Origin: Proteiniphilum sp. UBA1403
Lineage (GTDB): Bacteria; Bacteroidota; Bacteroidia; Bacteroidales; Dysgonomonadaceae
Assembly (NCBI GenBank): GCA_002305715.1
Contig: DBQD01000072.1
Span: forward strand, 78,543 to 142,542
Length of the DNA: 64,000 nt
Direction: 5' to 3'
Both the position numbers and the translations under genes were made by a program. Of the stretch, positions 1 through 9,134 are shown in pieces; position 1 is the stretch's first letter; the number at the start of each line of letters is the position of its first letter. Below the pieces are notes generated by a model. The model was not told the origin of the DNA and did no database searches. It was given only the letters and a program-made list of their open reading frames with translations.

Positions 1-1140
1 GCTTCCATTTCCAGGTTTCTGGTAATGATGGTGCAACGGGGTCATCTTAAAGATGCGCTTACCAACCCCCAATTTCTTTTTTGTAAATTTAAAATAGGAA
101 ACCTGAGCGATAACCGACAGGGCTTCCACAAAGAAGACTCCACAAAGAATGGGTAGTAGCAGCTCCTTATGGATAAGCACCGCAAACACACCAATGATAC
201 CCCCCAAAGTGAGACTTCCCGTATCTCCCATAAACACCTGTGCCGGATACGCATTATACCAGAGGAAACCTACACAGGCCCCCACAAAGGCGCTGGCAAA
301 GACCATGAGTTCATCACCACCCGGAATGTGCATGATGTTGAGATATGAAGCAAAATCCACACGCCCCGACACATACGCCAGCACTCCCAATGCCACACCA
401 ATGATGGCTGAGGAGCCCGACGTCAGACCATCCAGTCCATCCGTCAGGTTAGCACTATTTGAAACAGCTGTCACAATGAGAATTACCACCAGAATAAAAA
501 CAATCCAAGCAGCTTCATCGGCATAATCGCCCATCCACCCTACCAACCACTGGTAGTCGAAGTTGTTATTCTTCACAAAAGGAATAGTGGTGCTGGTCGT
601 TTTTACATAATTAGATTGATAGAGTACATCTTCGATAACGTTGTTCACACGCACCTCTCTGTTTTCTCGTACCACAATATCTGGACTGGTTAAGATGGTG
701 AAGCCCACAATAAGTCCCAATCCAATCTGCGCCACAACTTTAATTTTCCCCTTCAATCCCTCTTTATCCTTCTTGAATACCTTGATATAATCATCGGCAA
801 AGCCCAGTAAGCCTAGCCAGACTGTACTTACCAACATGAGTATGATGTAGATATTTTCAAGCTTTCCAAAAAGCAGTGTTGAAACTAGGATAGAGAGAAT
901 AATGATAATCCCTCCCATTGTTGGTGTACCGCGTTTGCTATATTGTCCCTCCAGATCGAGATTTCGGATTGTCTCCCCAATCTGCATTTTCTGTAGGCGT
1001 AGGATTATTTTCTTGCCTACAAAGATGCCTATCAGCAAAGAGAAAACCGCTGCCATGGCAGAGCGGAACATCACATATTGAAACATGCCTGCTCCGGGGA
1101 CATCCAGTTTGTCTAAATATTCAAAAAGATAATACAACAT
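1..1140 (-). CDS. mraY: Phospho-N-acetylmuramoyl-pentapeptide-transferase, 3' end outside window
   Basis: This integral membrane enzyme moves phospho-MurNAc-pentapeptide from UDP onto undecaprenyl phosphate to make lipid I. Translation from the ATG at 1140 gives 380 residues that run off the window edge without a stop, so some C-terminal residues are missing. Family landmarks are visible: ADDYIK near residue 115, NLTDGLDGL with its metal-binding aspartates in the middle, and MTPLHHHYQ near the end. Several hydrophobic helices alternate with loops as expected. It lies 23 bp after murE in the division and cell-wall cluster and is probably co-transcribed with it. Identity is certain; only the C-terminus is unseen. 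Confidence 0.97.
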   Translation of the reverse strand, partial: MLYYLFEYLDKLDVPGAGMFQYVMFRSAMAAVFSLLIGIFVGKKIILRLQKMQIGETIRNLDLEGQYSKRGTPTMGGIIIILSILVSTLLFGKLENIYIILMLVSTVWLGLLGFADDYIKVFKKDKEGLKGKIKVVAQIGLGLIVGFTILTSPDIVVRENREVRVNNVIEDVLYQSNYVKTTSTTIPFVKNNNFDYQWLVGWMGDYADEAAWIVFILVVILIVTAVSNSANLTDGLDGLTSGSSAIIGVALGVLAYVSGRVDFASYLNIMHIPGGDELMVFASAFVGACVGFLWYNAYPAQVFMGDTGSLTLGGIIGVFAVLIHKELLLPILCGVFFVEALSVIAQVSYFKFTKKKLGVGKRIFKMTPLHHHYQKPGNGS

Positions 1141-1163
1141 AAATTCAATTTTTTCGTTTTCTA

Positions 1164-2630
1164 TCAGTCCTTACGGTGAGCTGCAAAAATTTTCTCCACC
1201 TCTTCCTTATCGTCGAAATGATGTTTCACCCCTTTTATTTCTTGATAATCTTCGTGCCCTTTACCAGCAATGAGAATCACATCACCCGGCAGAGCCAAGG
1301 CGACAGCTGTCTTTATGGCTTCGCGACGATCTATGATGGTGAGAGTAGTAGCCTGCTGTTCCGGGGTGAGCCCTGCAACCATATCTTGCAAGATGTCTGC
1401 CGGCTCTTCAAACCGGGGATTGTCGGAGGTAAGTACCACTTTATCACTGAGGGTTACCGCCTCTCGTGCCATAATTGGTCGTTTCGTCTTATCGCGGTTA
1501 CCGCCACAGCCAACTACCGTGATGATTTTCCCCTTGTTGTTAAGCACTTCATGTATGGCGTTCAATACGTTGGTCAGTGCATCGGGAGTATGGGCATAAT
1601 CTACAATTGCTGTGTAGTCTTTGGAAGAGCGAATGGTTTGAAAACGCCCTGCCACCGGAGTCAACGTTGAGAGAATCCGTAACAGCTCCTCTTGGTCGAG
1701 GCCGAGTAGAGAAGCAGCAGCATAAACGGCCAACAGATTATACACGTTGAAGACACCCACAAACTGAATGGTGAGTTCTCTACCATTTATTTCAATGTCA
1801 GTCCCATCGAAATGCTTTTCGAATATGCGTGCCTTAAAGTCGGCCATCCCCCGCACTGAGTATGTTTTACGACGAGCATTGCAGTTTTGCAACATCACCG
1901 CTCCATTCTTATCATCTGCATTGGTAAGAGCAAACGCTTCCGGTGGAAGATGATCGAAAAACGACTTCTTCACATTCCGGTATTCCAGCATGTTCTTGTG
2001 ATAATCGAGGTGATCTTGTGTGAGGTTCGTGAAGACACCACCTGCAAAGTGAAGGGCATGCACCCTCTTCTGGTGGATAGCATGAGAGCTAACCTCCATG
2101 AAGGCGTACTGACAACCGGCATCCACCATCTTGCGAAGCAATCCATTCAGGGTGATGGGGTCCACTGTAGTATGAGTTGTTGGATAACGATCTCCGTTCA
2201 CATAATTGGCTACCGTTGAAAGTAGTCCAGCAGAGTATCCCATTCTTCTAACTGTTTCATAAAGCAGTGTGGCGATGGTTGTTTTACCATTGGTGCCGGT
2301 CACCCCCACAAGCTGTAGCTGTTCCGACGGATTTACAAACCACTCAGAAGCAATAAGTGCCAATGCTGTGGCACTATCCTCCACCTGCACATAGGTAACT
2401 TTTGAGAAGTACTCTTCTATCATGGGCTTATCGTAAACCACAACAAGCGCCTCTTGCTCTATTGCTTTACCAATATAAGCGTGCCCATCGGTACAGATTC
2501 CCTCTACTGCAATAAAGAGAGAACCCGGTGTTACAGTACGAGAATCGGATGTTATTCCGGTTACATCTACTTCTGCGTTACCCCGAAGAGCAACGACCGA
2601 ACATTTTTGAATTAATTTCTGTAGTTTCAT
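1164..2630 (-). CDS. murE: UDP-MurNAc-L-Ala-D-Glu:meso-DAP ligase
   Basis: This cytoplasmic Mur ligase adds the third peptide residue to the peptidoglycan precursor. The 488-residue protein is of normal length. It has the ATP loop TGTNGKTT (111-118), the HTTVDP region (153-158), YAHTPD (345-350) and the signature DNPR (403-406). DNPR is the hallmark of meso-diaminopimelate-specific MurE, whereas lysine-adding enzymes differ there, so a Gram-negative A1-gamma type wall is inferred. The gene starts 3 bp after the ftsI stop, which suggests translational coupling in the cluster. Confidence 0.97.
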   Translation of the reverse strand: MKLQKLIQKCSVVALRGNAEVDVTGITSDSRTVTPGSLFIAVEGICTDGHAYIGKAIEQEALVVVYDKPMIEEYFSKVTYVQVEDSATALALIASEWFVNPSEQLQLVGVTGTNGKTTIATLLYETVRRMGYSAGLLSTVANYVNGDRYPTTHTTVDPITLNGLLRKMVDAGCQYAFMEVSSHAIHQKRVHALHFAGGVFTNLTQDHLDYHKNMLEYRNVKKSFFDHLPPEAFALTNADDKNGAVMLQNCNARRKTYSVRGMADFKARIFEKHFDGTDIEINGRELTIQFVGVFNVYNLLAVYAAASLLGLDQEELLRILSTLTPVAGRFQTIRSSKDYTAIVDYAHTPDALTNVLNAIHEVLNNKGKIITVVGCGGNRDKTKRPIMAREAVTLSDKVVLTSDNPRFEEPADILQDMVAGLTPEQQATTLTIIDRREAIKTAVALALPGDVILIAGKGHEDYQEIKGVKHHFDDKEEVEKIFAAHRKD

Positions 2631-2633
2631 ATT

Positions 2634-4832
2634 CTATTGCAATCTGATGGTGATGGTGGTTCCTTTTACCAATTTTTGCCCGGGAGGAAAGGATTGAGAA
2701 ACAACTTTTCCCGAACCGGTGAGGTTTATCCTGAGTCCCATTTTCTCCAGGAGATACACCGCATCGCGAGCCCCCATACCACGCACATCGGGTACAAGCG
2801 ACTCTTCCATCGGGATAGCTTTCGGCTGGTACCCTTTTCCTTCGTGGGAGATCTTCACCCAATCGGTTTTTTCATCCAATGCTCCCAAGTGGTAATCCAA
2901 GTTGGCCAGTAGTGTTTGATTATACTCCCAATTGCCATGCTTTATAACGGGATCTTTAGGCAGCTCGGGGTCTATTATCAAATCCTTTACCGTGTGTTGT
3001 ACTTTACGCACGTAGGTTTGTTCTGCAATATTTTTGAAAACCATACCTGCCATACCCCCTCCAGAAGGAGTTCCCTGCGGCTTTCGCAGTCCCACGAAAA
3101 TGGTGTACATTGGCTTATCGGCAGGAAAATAACCGCAAAAAGAAACGTAGTACCCTCCATATTGTCCTCCCGAAGCTATCTGTGCTGTACCTGTTTTTCC
3201 AGCAATTGAAAAATAATCGGATTTGACTACCGTCGCTGTACCCTCTTCAACCACACCAAGAAGCATTTCATGAATCTGTTTCAGCGTTTTTGGCTTACAT
3301 ATCCTGGGATTGACCACTTCCGCCTTAACCTCTTTTACAACCTTTCCGTTTTTCAAAAACTGCTTGGCAATAAACGGTTTAATCATTTTACCTTCGTTCG
3401 CAATGCCATTGTAGAACATCAACATATATATAGGCGGCACCATTGTTTCATACCCAAACGACATCCAGGGAAGGGTGGTATTGGACCAATAATTTGTTTT
3501 ATCATCTGGAAATCGGATAGAGGTTGTCCCTTCAATACCATTGAGCGGAACATCCCACTTGAGTTGTTTTCTCAAGCCAATCCGGTCGATTCCTTCCACA
3601 AATTTCCGTGGGTTCTTTTCATACCCTTTCAACACAATTTTGCTCATCACCACATTCGAAGAGACCGCCATACCTTCTGCCACAGTGAGGTATCCCCTAT
3701 CCTGCCCACGACGCCAATAATGATCTCTCACCCATCTGTTGTTATATTGAAAAAGGCCATCACCCACATAAAATGAATCGGTAGGTGTTACTACACCATC
3801 ATCGAGAGCGACCATCGCCGTTACGGTTTTAAATGTCGATCCCGGCTCATTCATATAGGAGAAAGCGTTGGGGTTCCCCTCAGCGTAACCACCGTTACTC
3901 ATTCTGTCTAGGTTTACAATACCCTTTATTTCACCACTCTCCACCTCCATAATAATGGCAGTCCCCGACTCGGCAGCGGTCTCTATGAGCTTGCTCCGCA
4001 AGGACCTCTCTGCTATATCCTGTATATCAGCATCAATGGTAGTGACTATATCCCAACCCTCCTCGGCCGGTTTCTCCACCACATCGATCCATCTACCCTG
4101 TATTTTCTGACGATACTTCACACCCGGCACACCAATCAAAAGGGAGTCATATTTCAACTCCAGTCCGCTGGCTCCACCTTTATCCAGATCTTTGTATACG
4201 CTTCCCACTGTGCGGTTGGCCAAGTTTCCAAAAGGTTTTTTGCGCGCATTTCGCTCCTCTGCGATGAGTCCACTGCGGTTTGAGCGCTGGTCCCAGAAAG
4301 GAAACGTACGAATCTCTTTGAGGTCGACATAGGAAATATCTTGTGGAATTATCCTCACATATCTTGATCGAAGTGGCACCCTCTTGTTGGAGCCATTCTC
4401 TTTGTTGATCTTTAATTGTCGCTCTTCGCTTTCCCGCATTCTCAGGCCGTTCATGATCACATTCTCATACTGAGCAGCTGAGCGAACAGGAAACTTTCTG
4501 GCAAGAGCCTGTGCTAAATCGTCCACATACACCTTTAATGTATCTTTATTCAGCCCTTCAGCCCAGAAGTCCATGTAGATGCTGTAAAGAGGCTCTGTTG
4601 TTGCCAATAGCTTACCGTCGTGCGTGTAAATATTACCTCGCTTTGGCAGAATAACCCTATTTTTAATGACCGTCTCTTTCTCACCAACCTCACGCCATCT
4701 CTTTCCTTCGGCTGTAAACACAATCTTGGCAGCATTGAAAACGATCGCTCCGGCCAACAGCATCAATATGGATACAATGAGTCCGTATCTTCCCAATATA
4801 CCTTTTTTATTTTTACTGTCCTGTTGCTGCAT
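2634..4832 (-). CDS. ftsI: Division transpeptidase FtsI (PBP3) with C-terminal PASTA domain
   Basis: This septal peptidoglycan DD-transpeptidase has 732 residues. An N-terminal membrane anchor (about 16-36) is followed by the PBP dimerisation domain (about 60-240) and the transpeptidase domain. The three catalytic motifs are all present: STFK (332-335, nucleophile Ser332), SSN (391-393) and KTG (546-548). The last 60 or so residues form one PASTA domain (VPDVRGMGARDAV onward), common in Bacteroidetes FtsI but absent from E. coli FtsI. It lies between ftsL and murE, 25 bp after the former. Confidence 0.96.
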   Translation of the reverse strand: MQQQDSKNKKGILGRYGLIVSILMLLAGAIVFNAAKIVFTAEGKRWREVGEKETVIKNRVILPKRGNIYTHDGKLLATTEPLYSIYMDFWAEGLNKDTLKVYVDDLAQALARKFPVRSAAQYENVIMNGLRMRESEERQLKINKENGSNKRVPLRSRYVRIIPQDISYVDLKEIRTFPFWDQRSNRSGLIAEERNARKKPFGNLANRTVGSVYKDLDKGGASGLELKYDSLLIGVPGVKYRQKIQGRWIDVVEKPAEEGWDIVTTIDADIQDIAERSLRSKLIETAAESGTAIIMEVESGEIKGIVNLDRMSNGGYAEGNPNAFSYMNEPGSTFKTVTAMVALDDGVVTPTDSFYVGDGLFQYNNRWVRDHYWRRGQDRGYLTVAEGMAVSSNVVMSKIVLKGYEKNPRKFVEGIDRIGLRKQLKWDVPLNGIEGTTSIRFPDDKTNYWSNTTLPWMSFGYETMVPPIYMLMFYNGIANEGKMIKPFIAKQFLKNGKVVKEVKAEVVNPRICKPKTLKQIHEMLLGVVEEGTATVVKSDYFSIAGKTGTAQIASGGQYGGYYVSFCGYFPADKPMYTIFVGLRKPQGTPSGGGMAGMVFKNIAEQTYVRKVQHTVKDLIIDPELPKDPVIKHGNWEYNQTLLANLDYHLGALDEKTDWVKISHEGKGYQPKAIPMEESLVPDVRGMGARDAVYLLEKMGLRINLTGSGKVVSQSFPPGQKLVKGTTITIRLQ

Positions 4833-4857
4833 TGTTTACTCAGATTTCCTGTTTACT

Positions 4858-5196
4858 CTATCTTTTTGGTTTGAGTAGATAGAATGGCTCTCTAGAAACC
4901 TCCAATTCCAGTCCGGCCTCCTCCACTCTTCTTTCAATCTCACCCTGTCGACTTGCCTCTGTAAGGCTCGAAGAGATCGTTAGCGATTCAAACTTCGCAT
5001 CTTTCAGCTCTTGCTCAAGACGCTGAATCTCCGACATTCTTTGCAACACCTTATATCGATGTCCGATAAAGAGAAACATTATCAGTACAATTGAAATAAT
5101 AAACCCCATATTTTTCAGGAGGTAGCTCTCTGTAAGAACACTTCCTCCAAAAACGTGGACAAACGATTTACGGATGTTATCGAACCTCACTTTCAT
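4858..5196 (-). CDS. ftsL: FtsL-like small division protein
   Basis: This 112-residue bitopic protein has a short cytoplasmic N-terminus, one transmembrane helix (about 31-46) and a heptad-like coiled coil (about 50-95) in the periplasm. This is the plan of FtsL, which bridges FtsB/FtsQ and FtsWI at the septum. Sequence identity in this family is very low, so the call rests on topology and on position between rsmH and ftsI, the standard place for ftsL. The ATG at 5196 is the only reasonable start. A gap of 95 bp to rsmH is unusually long for this cluster. Confidence 0.82.
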   Translation of the reverse strand: MKVRFDNIRKSFVHVFGGSVLTESYLLKNMGFIISIVLIMFLFIGHRYKVLQRMSEIQRLEQELKDAKFESLTISSSLTEASRQGEIERRVEEAGLELEVSREPFYLLKPKR

Positions 5197-5291
5197 TGTT
5201 AATTCTTTCAGCTGTTGATTTTTGCATCACCCCTATCTACGGGAGCAAGGTTTGGGAATTCAACGAGATTGATGTAGAACAATCTCTTATA

Positions 5292-6212
5292 CTACTTTTT
5301 CTCCGCAATGCGCAACTTGGCACTTCGTGAGCGCGGATTAACTTCTTGTTCCTCCATCTCCGGCACAATCACTTTACGATTGACCAATTCGAAGGGAATC
5401 TGCCAGTTGCCGTAAAAATCTTTGACTACTTCGCCGGCAAAGTTTCCTGTTTTGAAGAAGTTCTTTACGAGTCGATCCTCCAGTGAATGGTAAGAAATCA
5501 CACTCAAGCGCCCTCCCGGCTTCAGCACCTCCAGCGCCTGTGATAACATTTCAGTCAAGGCCTCCATCTCTCCGTTCACTTCAATACGAAGAGCCTGAAA
5601 GGCCTGAGCCAATATTTTCTTCTCCCTGTCTTTATATGCAAAGGGCTCCAGCAGAGTGAGCAGATCGTCTGTTGTGACAAATTTCTTTGTCTGTCGGAAT
5701 GCCACTACCGAGGAGGCAATCTTATAGGCACTCTTCAGCTCCCCATAATTCGCAAAAATCTCCCGAAGCTTCTCCAACGGATACTCATTGAGAATATCTG
5801 CTGCACTTTTTCGAGCATTCCGATTCATGCGCATATCCAGATCCCCGGAAAAACGAAACGAGAAACCACGACCGGCATCATCAAAATGATGTGAAGAGAC
5901 ACCCAAATCGGCCAGCACCCCATCCACCTTCTCAATCCCGTGGTAGCGTAGAAAGTTTTTCAAAAAACGAAAATTACTCCGCACAAACAGGAAGCGAGGA
6001 TCGTCAATTACATTGCGAATAGCATCTTCATCCTGATCAAAAGCCAGCAGTCGCCCATCTCGCCCCAGTCGGTGCAAGATTTCACGCGAATGACCTCCAC
6101 CACCGAAGGTGACATCCACATACACACCCGAAGGGCGGATGTTCAAGCCGTCGATGCTTTCATTGAGCAAAGCCGGTATATGATATGCCGTCTGTCTGCC
6201 ATTCATAACCAT
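5292..6212 (-). CDS. rsmH: 16S rRNA (cytosine(1402)-N4)-methyltransferase
   Basis: RsmH (MraW) uses S-adenosylmethionine to N4-methylate C1402 in the ribosomal P site. The 306 residues carry the SAM loop DVTFGGGGHS (33-42), LADLGVSSHHFDDAGRGFSFR in the middle, and the C-terminal SYHSLEDRLVKNFF motif. Its partner for the 2'-O-methyl on the same base, rsmI, also lies in this window. Starts at 6212 (MVMNG) and 6206 (MNG) are equally possible. It follows mraZ by 11 bp, as in most division clusters. Confidence 0.96.
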   Translation of the reverse strand: MVMNGRQTAYHIPALLNESIDGLNIRPSGVYVDVTFGGGGHSREILHRLGRDGRLLAFDQDEDAIRNVIDDPRFLFVRSNFRFLKNFLRYHGIEKVDGVLADLGVSSHHFDDAGRGFSFRFSGDLDMRMNRNARKSAADILNEYPLEKLREIFANYGELKSAYKIASSVVAFRQTKKFVTTDDLLTLLEPFAYKDREKKILAQAFQALRIEVNGEMEALTEMLSQALEVLKPGGRLSVISYHSLEDRLVKNFFKTGNFAGEVVKDFYGNWQIPFELVNRKVIVPEMEEQEVNPRSRSAKLRIAEKK

Positions 6213-6223
6213 CTTATTGAAAA

Positions 6224-6676
6224 TTAAGGGTAGCTTGTCATCAACTGCTGCAAGGCTGCAGAAAACTCATCCGGATCGACCAGAGGTTGCTCCAGCTTCT
6301 CCTTTGCCCAAATTTCAATGGTTTCGTCTACACCCAAGAAGCGCACATCCGCTTCAATAGAAACCATCTGTAGATAACGTTTCGGTATAAGGATGCGTCC
6401 GTTTGCATCCATCTCTATCCGCTCTGCATCCAATAAAAATTGGCGAAAAATTTGTTGTTGCTCCCGGTCCCATTTATTCAGGCGACTTCGTATCAACCCG
6501 ATTTCTTTTTCCCAAACACTGCCCGGATACAGCACAAGACAGTCCTGAAAAATATCTTTCCGAAGCACTAAAAACCCCTCTCCTTCGCTCTGTAAGCGTT
6601 TTCGAAAAAGAGCAGGGATGAAAATCCTCCCTTTCGCATCGGCTTTAGCCTCCATATTTCCCAGAAATTGCAACAT
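6224..6676 (-). CDS. mraZ: Division cluster transcriptional regulator MraZ
   Basis: MraZ is an AbrB-fold DNA-binding protein that regulates the division cluster it heads. The 150-residue product has two similar halves, each with the family pattern DAKGRIFIPALFRKRL near the start and DANGRILIPKRYL in the second half. The start at 6676 (MLQFLGNMEAK) is chosen because family members begin there. A longer reading frame opening with GTG at 6736 would begin inside the predicted promoter and operator, so that start is rejected. Confidence 0.93.
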   Translation of the reverse strand: MLQFLGNMEAKADAKGRIFIPALFRKRLQSEGEGFLVLRKDIFQDCLVLYPGSVWEKEIGLIRSRLNKWDREQQQIFRQFLLDAERIEMDANGRILIPKRYLQMVSIEADVRFLGVDETIEIWAKEKLEQPLVDPDEFSAALQQLMTSYP

Positions 6677-6723
6677 TTCTCTGTCAAATTCAGTAGGATA
6701 GAATCTTTTATGCTGTAAAAGTA

Positions 6724-6756
6724 CAAAATTAACCACTTTCCCCTACATTTCCCCAC
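6724..6756 (-). promoter_or_regulatory. mraZ promoter with candidate MraZ boxes
   Basis: On the minus strand TAATTTTG (6731 to 6724) fits the Bacteroidetes -7 consensus TAnnTTTG and would start transcription near 6717, about 40 nt before mraZ. Directly upstream are three 10-bp-spaced units beginning GTGGGGAAAT (6756), GTAGGGGAAA (6746) and GTGGTTAATT (6736). Known MraZ operators are TGGG-type direct repeats with 10-bp periodicity in front of mraZ. The match in spacing and position is good; binding is inferred. Confidence 0.6.
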
Positions 6757-6887
6757 ATTAATTTATAAAAAAGTTATCAACAGAATTTTTCAAACTCGCA
6801 AATCGCTGTAATAAAATTATTTAGAAAAACAAGAAGGTGTACTATTTTTTTGCTAGTTCTGCATTGAAGATGAAAAAAAACCGCTTC

Positions 6888-6921
6888 TATCTTTGCGGGT
6901 TAACTAAATTTTGTACATTTG
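6888..6921 (+). promoter_or_regulatory. Promoter of the acyltransferase pair
   Basis: TTTG (6892-6895), an 18-bp spacer and TACATTTG (6914-6921) match the -33/-7 promoter pattern of Bacteroidetes. Transcription would start near 6928, about 20 nt before the ATG at 6950. A second -7-like box, TATCTTTG (6888-6895), overlaps the -33 element and may be an alternative start. Confidence 0.6.
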
Positions 6922-6949
6922 CGATGAATTTGATGTAGAGGAAGATCCG

Positions 6950-7774
6950 ATGAAACAAGAGAATGGATTCAGGATAGATGTGGATAACATCTTGCAAGCC
7001 AAGGCTCCAAAGTATTACCACCGAATCCCCCGGTTTCTGATAAATTATCTCAAGCGAACACTTCACCAGGATGACATCAACGGGATTCTTTCCCGAAACA
7101 GCGAGGTCGAAGGTGTTGCTTTTATGCGGGCATTGGTCGACAATGAATTTAAACTTTCGTTGCGCATAAAGGGGGAAGAGAACATACCTGATTCAGGTAA
7201 ATTCACGTTTGCATCGAACCATCCGCTGGGGGGTCTCGATGGAATTTGTCTGTCTGCTTTTCTCGGTGAGAAATATCACGGAAACATCAAATACCTTGTC
7301 AATGATGTATTGTACTTCATTGACCCGCTCAAGCCAATCTTTGTACCCATCAACAAGTATGGCGCCCAAGCAAAAGAATCGGCAAAAGCCATCAACAATG
7401 CTTATGAATCCAACAACCAGATTATCACATTCCCTGCGGGTTTATGCTCCCGCAAAATAAACGGAAAAATTATCGATCTGGAATGGATGAAAAGCTTCAT
7501 CATTAAATCTGTTGAGCATCAACGAGACATCATTCCCATTCATTTTGAGGGTCGCAACTCCAATTTCTTTTACAACTTCTCCAATTTCCGCAAAAAAATT
7601 GGCATTAAATTCAACGTTGAGTTGATCTGGCTGCCGGATGAAATGTTTAAGAATAGTAGTCGCGAATTCACTATTACCTTTGGGAAACGCATACCCTGGC
7701 AGACTTTCGACAATTCGAAAACACCTCAGCAATGGGCCCAACATGTGAAAGATGTCGTTTACTCAATGAAGTGA
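6950..7774 (+). CDS. glsA: Lyso-glycine-lipid O-acyltransferase (PlsC family)
   Basis: This 274-residue protein belongs to the 1-acyl-glycerol-3-phosphate acyltransferase superfamily. SNHPLGGLDG (about 89-98) is the HxxxxD catalytic motif, and TFPAGLCSRK further on matches the substrate-binding block. It sits 21 bp ahead of a GNAT-type N-acyltransferase. In Bacteroides thetaiotaomicron such a pair (glsA/glsB) makes N-acyl-3-acyloxy-acyl glycine lipids, the second acylation being done by this type of enzyme. The amino-acid headgroup here (glycine, serine or ornithine) cannot be read from sequence. The ATG at 6950 is preferred over a TTG at 6911 that lies in the promoter. Confidence 0.8.
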   Translation: MKQENGFRIDVDNILQAKAPKYYHRIPRFLINYLKRTLHQDDINGILSRNSEVEGVAFMRALVDNEFKLSLRIKGEENIPDSGKFTFASNHPLGGLDGICLSAFLGEKYHGNIKYLVNDVLYFIDPLKPIFVPINKYGAQAKESAKAINNAYESNNQIITFPAGLCSRKINGKIIDLEWMKSFIIKSVEHQRDIIPIHFEGRNSNFFYNFSNFRKKIGIKFNVELIWLPDEMFKNSSREFTITFGKRIPWQTFDNSKTPQQWAQHVKDVVYSMK

Positions 7775-7795
7775 TCTCTATTTATTTAAGACGAT

Positions 7796-8785
7796 ATGGA
7801 AGAAATAATAGAACCGGTATCGAAAGAACTGATAAAAAGCGAACTCACTGTACAAAAAAGAGTGAGAACCACCAACAAGGCCAACAACGAAATTTATGTG
7901 TTCACGGCACACGATTCTCCCAATTTGATGAAGGAAGTGGGTCGACTGCGTGAAATTGCATTTCGTTACTATGGGGGCGGCACGGGTCTCGAAGCCGACA
8001 TCGACAAGTATGACCTCATGGAGATTCCCTATCGTCAGTTGATTGTATGGGATCCTGAGAACGAAGAAATTCTGGGTGGTTACCGTTTTATTTTTGGCTC
8101 CGACGTGGAGTTCGATGCGAATGGCAAACCGATGCTTGCAACTGCCCATTTATTGAACTTCTCGCAAGAATTCATTACCGATTACCTACCCTATACGGTT
8201 GAGTTGGGGCGATCGTTCGTATCGCTTGAATACCAGTCTACTCTACTGGGTCGAAAAGGTATTTTTGCTCTCGACAACCTATGGGATGGACTGGGAGCGC
8301 TCTCCGTTATTGACCCGGAAATCAAATACTTCTTTGGAAAAGTAACCATGTACGGCACCTACAATAAGGATGCCCGCAACATGATTCTTTATTTCCTAAA
8401 CAAACATTTCCCAGACCATAAAAAGATGGTTACCCCCATCGATCCTTTGGTGACAGGCACCGATTACGCGAAAATGAAACAGCTTTTCACCGGTCGCAAC
8501 TTCAAAGAGGACTATAAGATTCTCAATAAGGAGGTTCGCGCACTTGGCTACAACATTCCACCGCTAATTAACGCTTACATGAGCCTCTCGCCCACCATGC
8601 GCTTCTTCGGAACTGCAATCAATGATGAATTCGGAGAGGTGGAAGAGTCGGGTATCCTCATTGAAATTGCCCAAATCCTCGAAGAAAAGCGAGCACGTCA
8701 CATCGAAACTTATCTACAAAGCAAACCAAGCAAACGATTTCTGATGAAACTTAGAGAACTGGTTGCTACAAATAGCAAAAAGTAA
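7796..8785 (+). CDS. glsB: Amino-acid N-acyltransferase (OlsB/GlsB-like, GNAT fold)
   Basis: This 329-residue protein resembles the hemolysin-like GNAT acyltransferases that attach a 3-hydroxy-fatty acyl chain to an amino acid's amino group. Visible features are VFTAHDSPNLMKEVGRLREIAFRYYGGGTG near the N-terminus, EILGGYRFIFG, and VELGRSFVSLEYQ, which resembles the autoinducer-synthase-like core. It follows glsA in one transcript. The pair likely supplies zwitterionic amino-lipids of the outer membrane. OlsB proteins are shorter; the extra C-terminal part with NIPPLINAYMSLSPTMRFFG is typical of this bacteroidete group. Confidence 0.8.
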   Translation: MEEIIEPVSKELIKSELTVQKRVRTTNKANNEIYVFTAHDSPNLMKEVGRLREIAFRYYGGGTGLEADIDKYDLMEIPYRQLIVWDPENEEILGGYRFIFGSDVEFDANGKPMLATAHLLNFSQEFITDYLPYTVELGRSFVSLEYQSTLLGRKGIFALDNLWDGLGALSVIDPEIKYFFGKVTMYGTYNKDARNMILYFLNKHFPDHKKMVTPIDPLVTGTDYAKMKQLFTGRNFKEDYKILNKEVRALGYNIPPLINAYMSLSPTMRFFGTAINDEFGEVEESGILIEIAQILEEKRARHIETYLQSKPSKRFLMKLRELVATNSKK

Positions 8786-8845
8786 GCCTTACGGAGAATC
8801 GAGCTTGCACATCCTTTATCACTAATTACTTAAAGCATCCTGTTT

Positions 8846-8883
8846 TTCGTCTATCGTGAATGGTACCATTCACGATAGACGAA
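8846..8883. repeat. Perfect 38-bp palindrome
   Basis: The two halves are exact reverse complements centred on GGTACC at 8862-8867, from TTCGTCTATC at the left end to GATAGACGAA at the right. As RNA it would fold into a stem of about 17 bp with a tiny loop on either strand. It lies 60 bp after glsB. No T-run follows on the plus strand (TTTTT precedes it instead), so it is not a classic terminator for glsB. It could be a processing site, a protein-binding site or the relic of a mobile element. Confidence 0.85.
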
Positions 8884-8931
8884 GAGTGGTGTGCGGGGAG
8901 TTCTCCTGCCTGTTTCTCTGCTACTTCGCCT

Positions 8932-8964
8932 TTATCCCTCCGTTATCCCTCTGTTATCCCTCCG
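8932..8964 (+). repeat. Three tandem 11-bp repeats
   Basis: Three consecutive 11-mers read TTATCCCTCCG, TTATCCCTCTG and TTATCCCTCCG, followed by a partial copy TTACC. Only one base differs among the three. They start 49 bp after the palindrome. The 11-bp period is close to one helical turn, so the repeats would present the same face of DNA. No function is known to me. Confidence 0.85.
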
Positions 8965-9076
8965 TTACCACACTGTATAAAACGCTGTTTAACCGAACAA
9001 ATATAAAGGAAGGTCCCAACATGGTCCCCAGGAAATATGGCAAGTAGGATGATCAATAAGGATTATTCATAAATGT

Positions 9077-9106
9077 TTTGCATTACTGAAAGATATGTTA
9101 TCTTTG
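9077..9106 (+). promoter_or_regulatory. Flavodoxin promoter
   Basis: TTTG (9077-9080), an 18-bp spacer and TATCTTTG (9099-9106) form a near-ideal Bacteroidetes promoter. Predicted start of transcription is near 9113, giving a leader of about 22 nt before the ATG at 9135. Confidence 0.7.
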
Positions 9107-9134
9107 TAGAAAGAAACAAGTTAAAATCACTGCA

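Larger units (their letters stand above)
8786..9134. other. Gene-free spacer between glsB and flavodoxin
   Basis: This 349-bp stretch has no credible coding sequence. It holds the 38-bp palindrome, the three 11-bp repeats and the flavodoxin promoter listed separately. A short duplicated GGTCCC motif lies near 9014-9027. Composition around 8884-8970 is more pyrimidine-rich on the plus strand than its neighbours. Confidence 0.7.

Noticed and set aside
149..526. Plus-strand open frame of 125 codons
   Set aside because: It is antisense to mraY, whose motifs are all present on the minus strand, and its composition is that of a shadow frame.
6677..6736. Longer mraZ starting with GTG at 6736
   Set aside because: The added residues lie over the promoter and MraZ boxes and have no match to the start of MraZ proteins.
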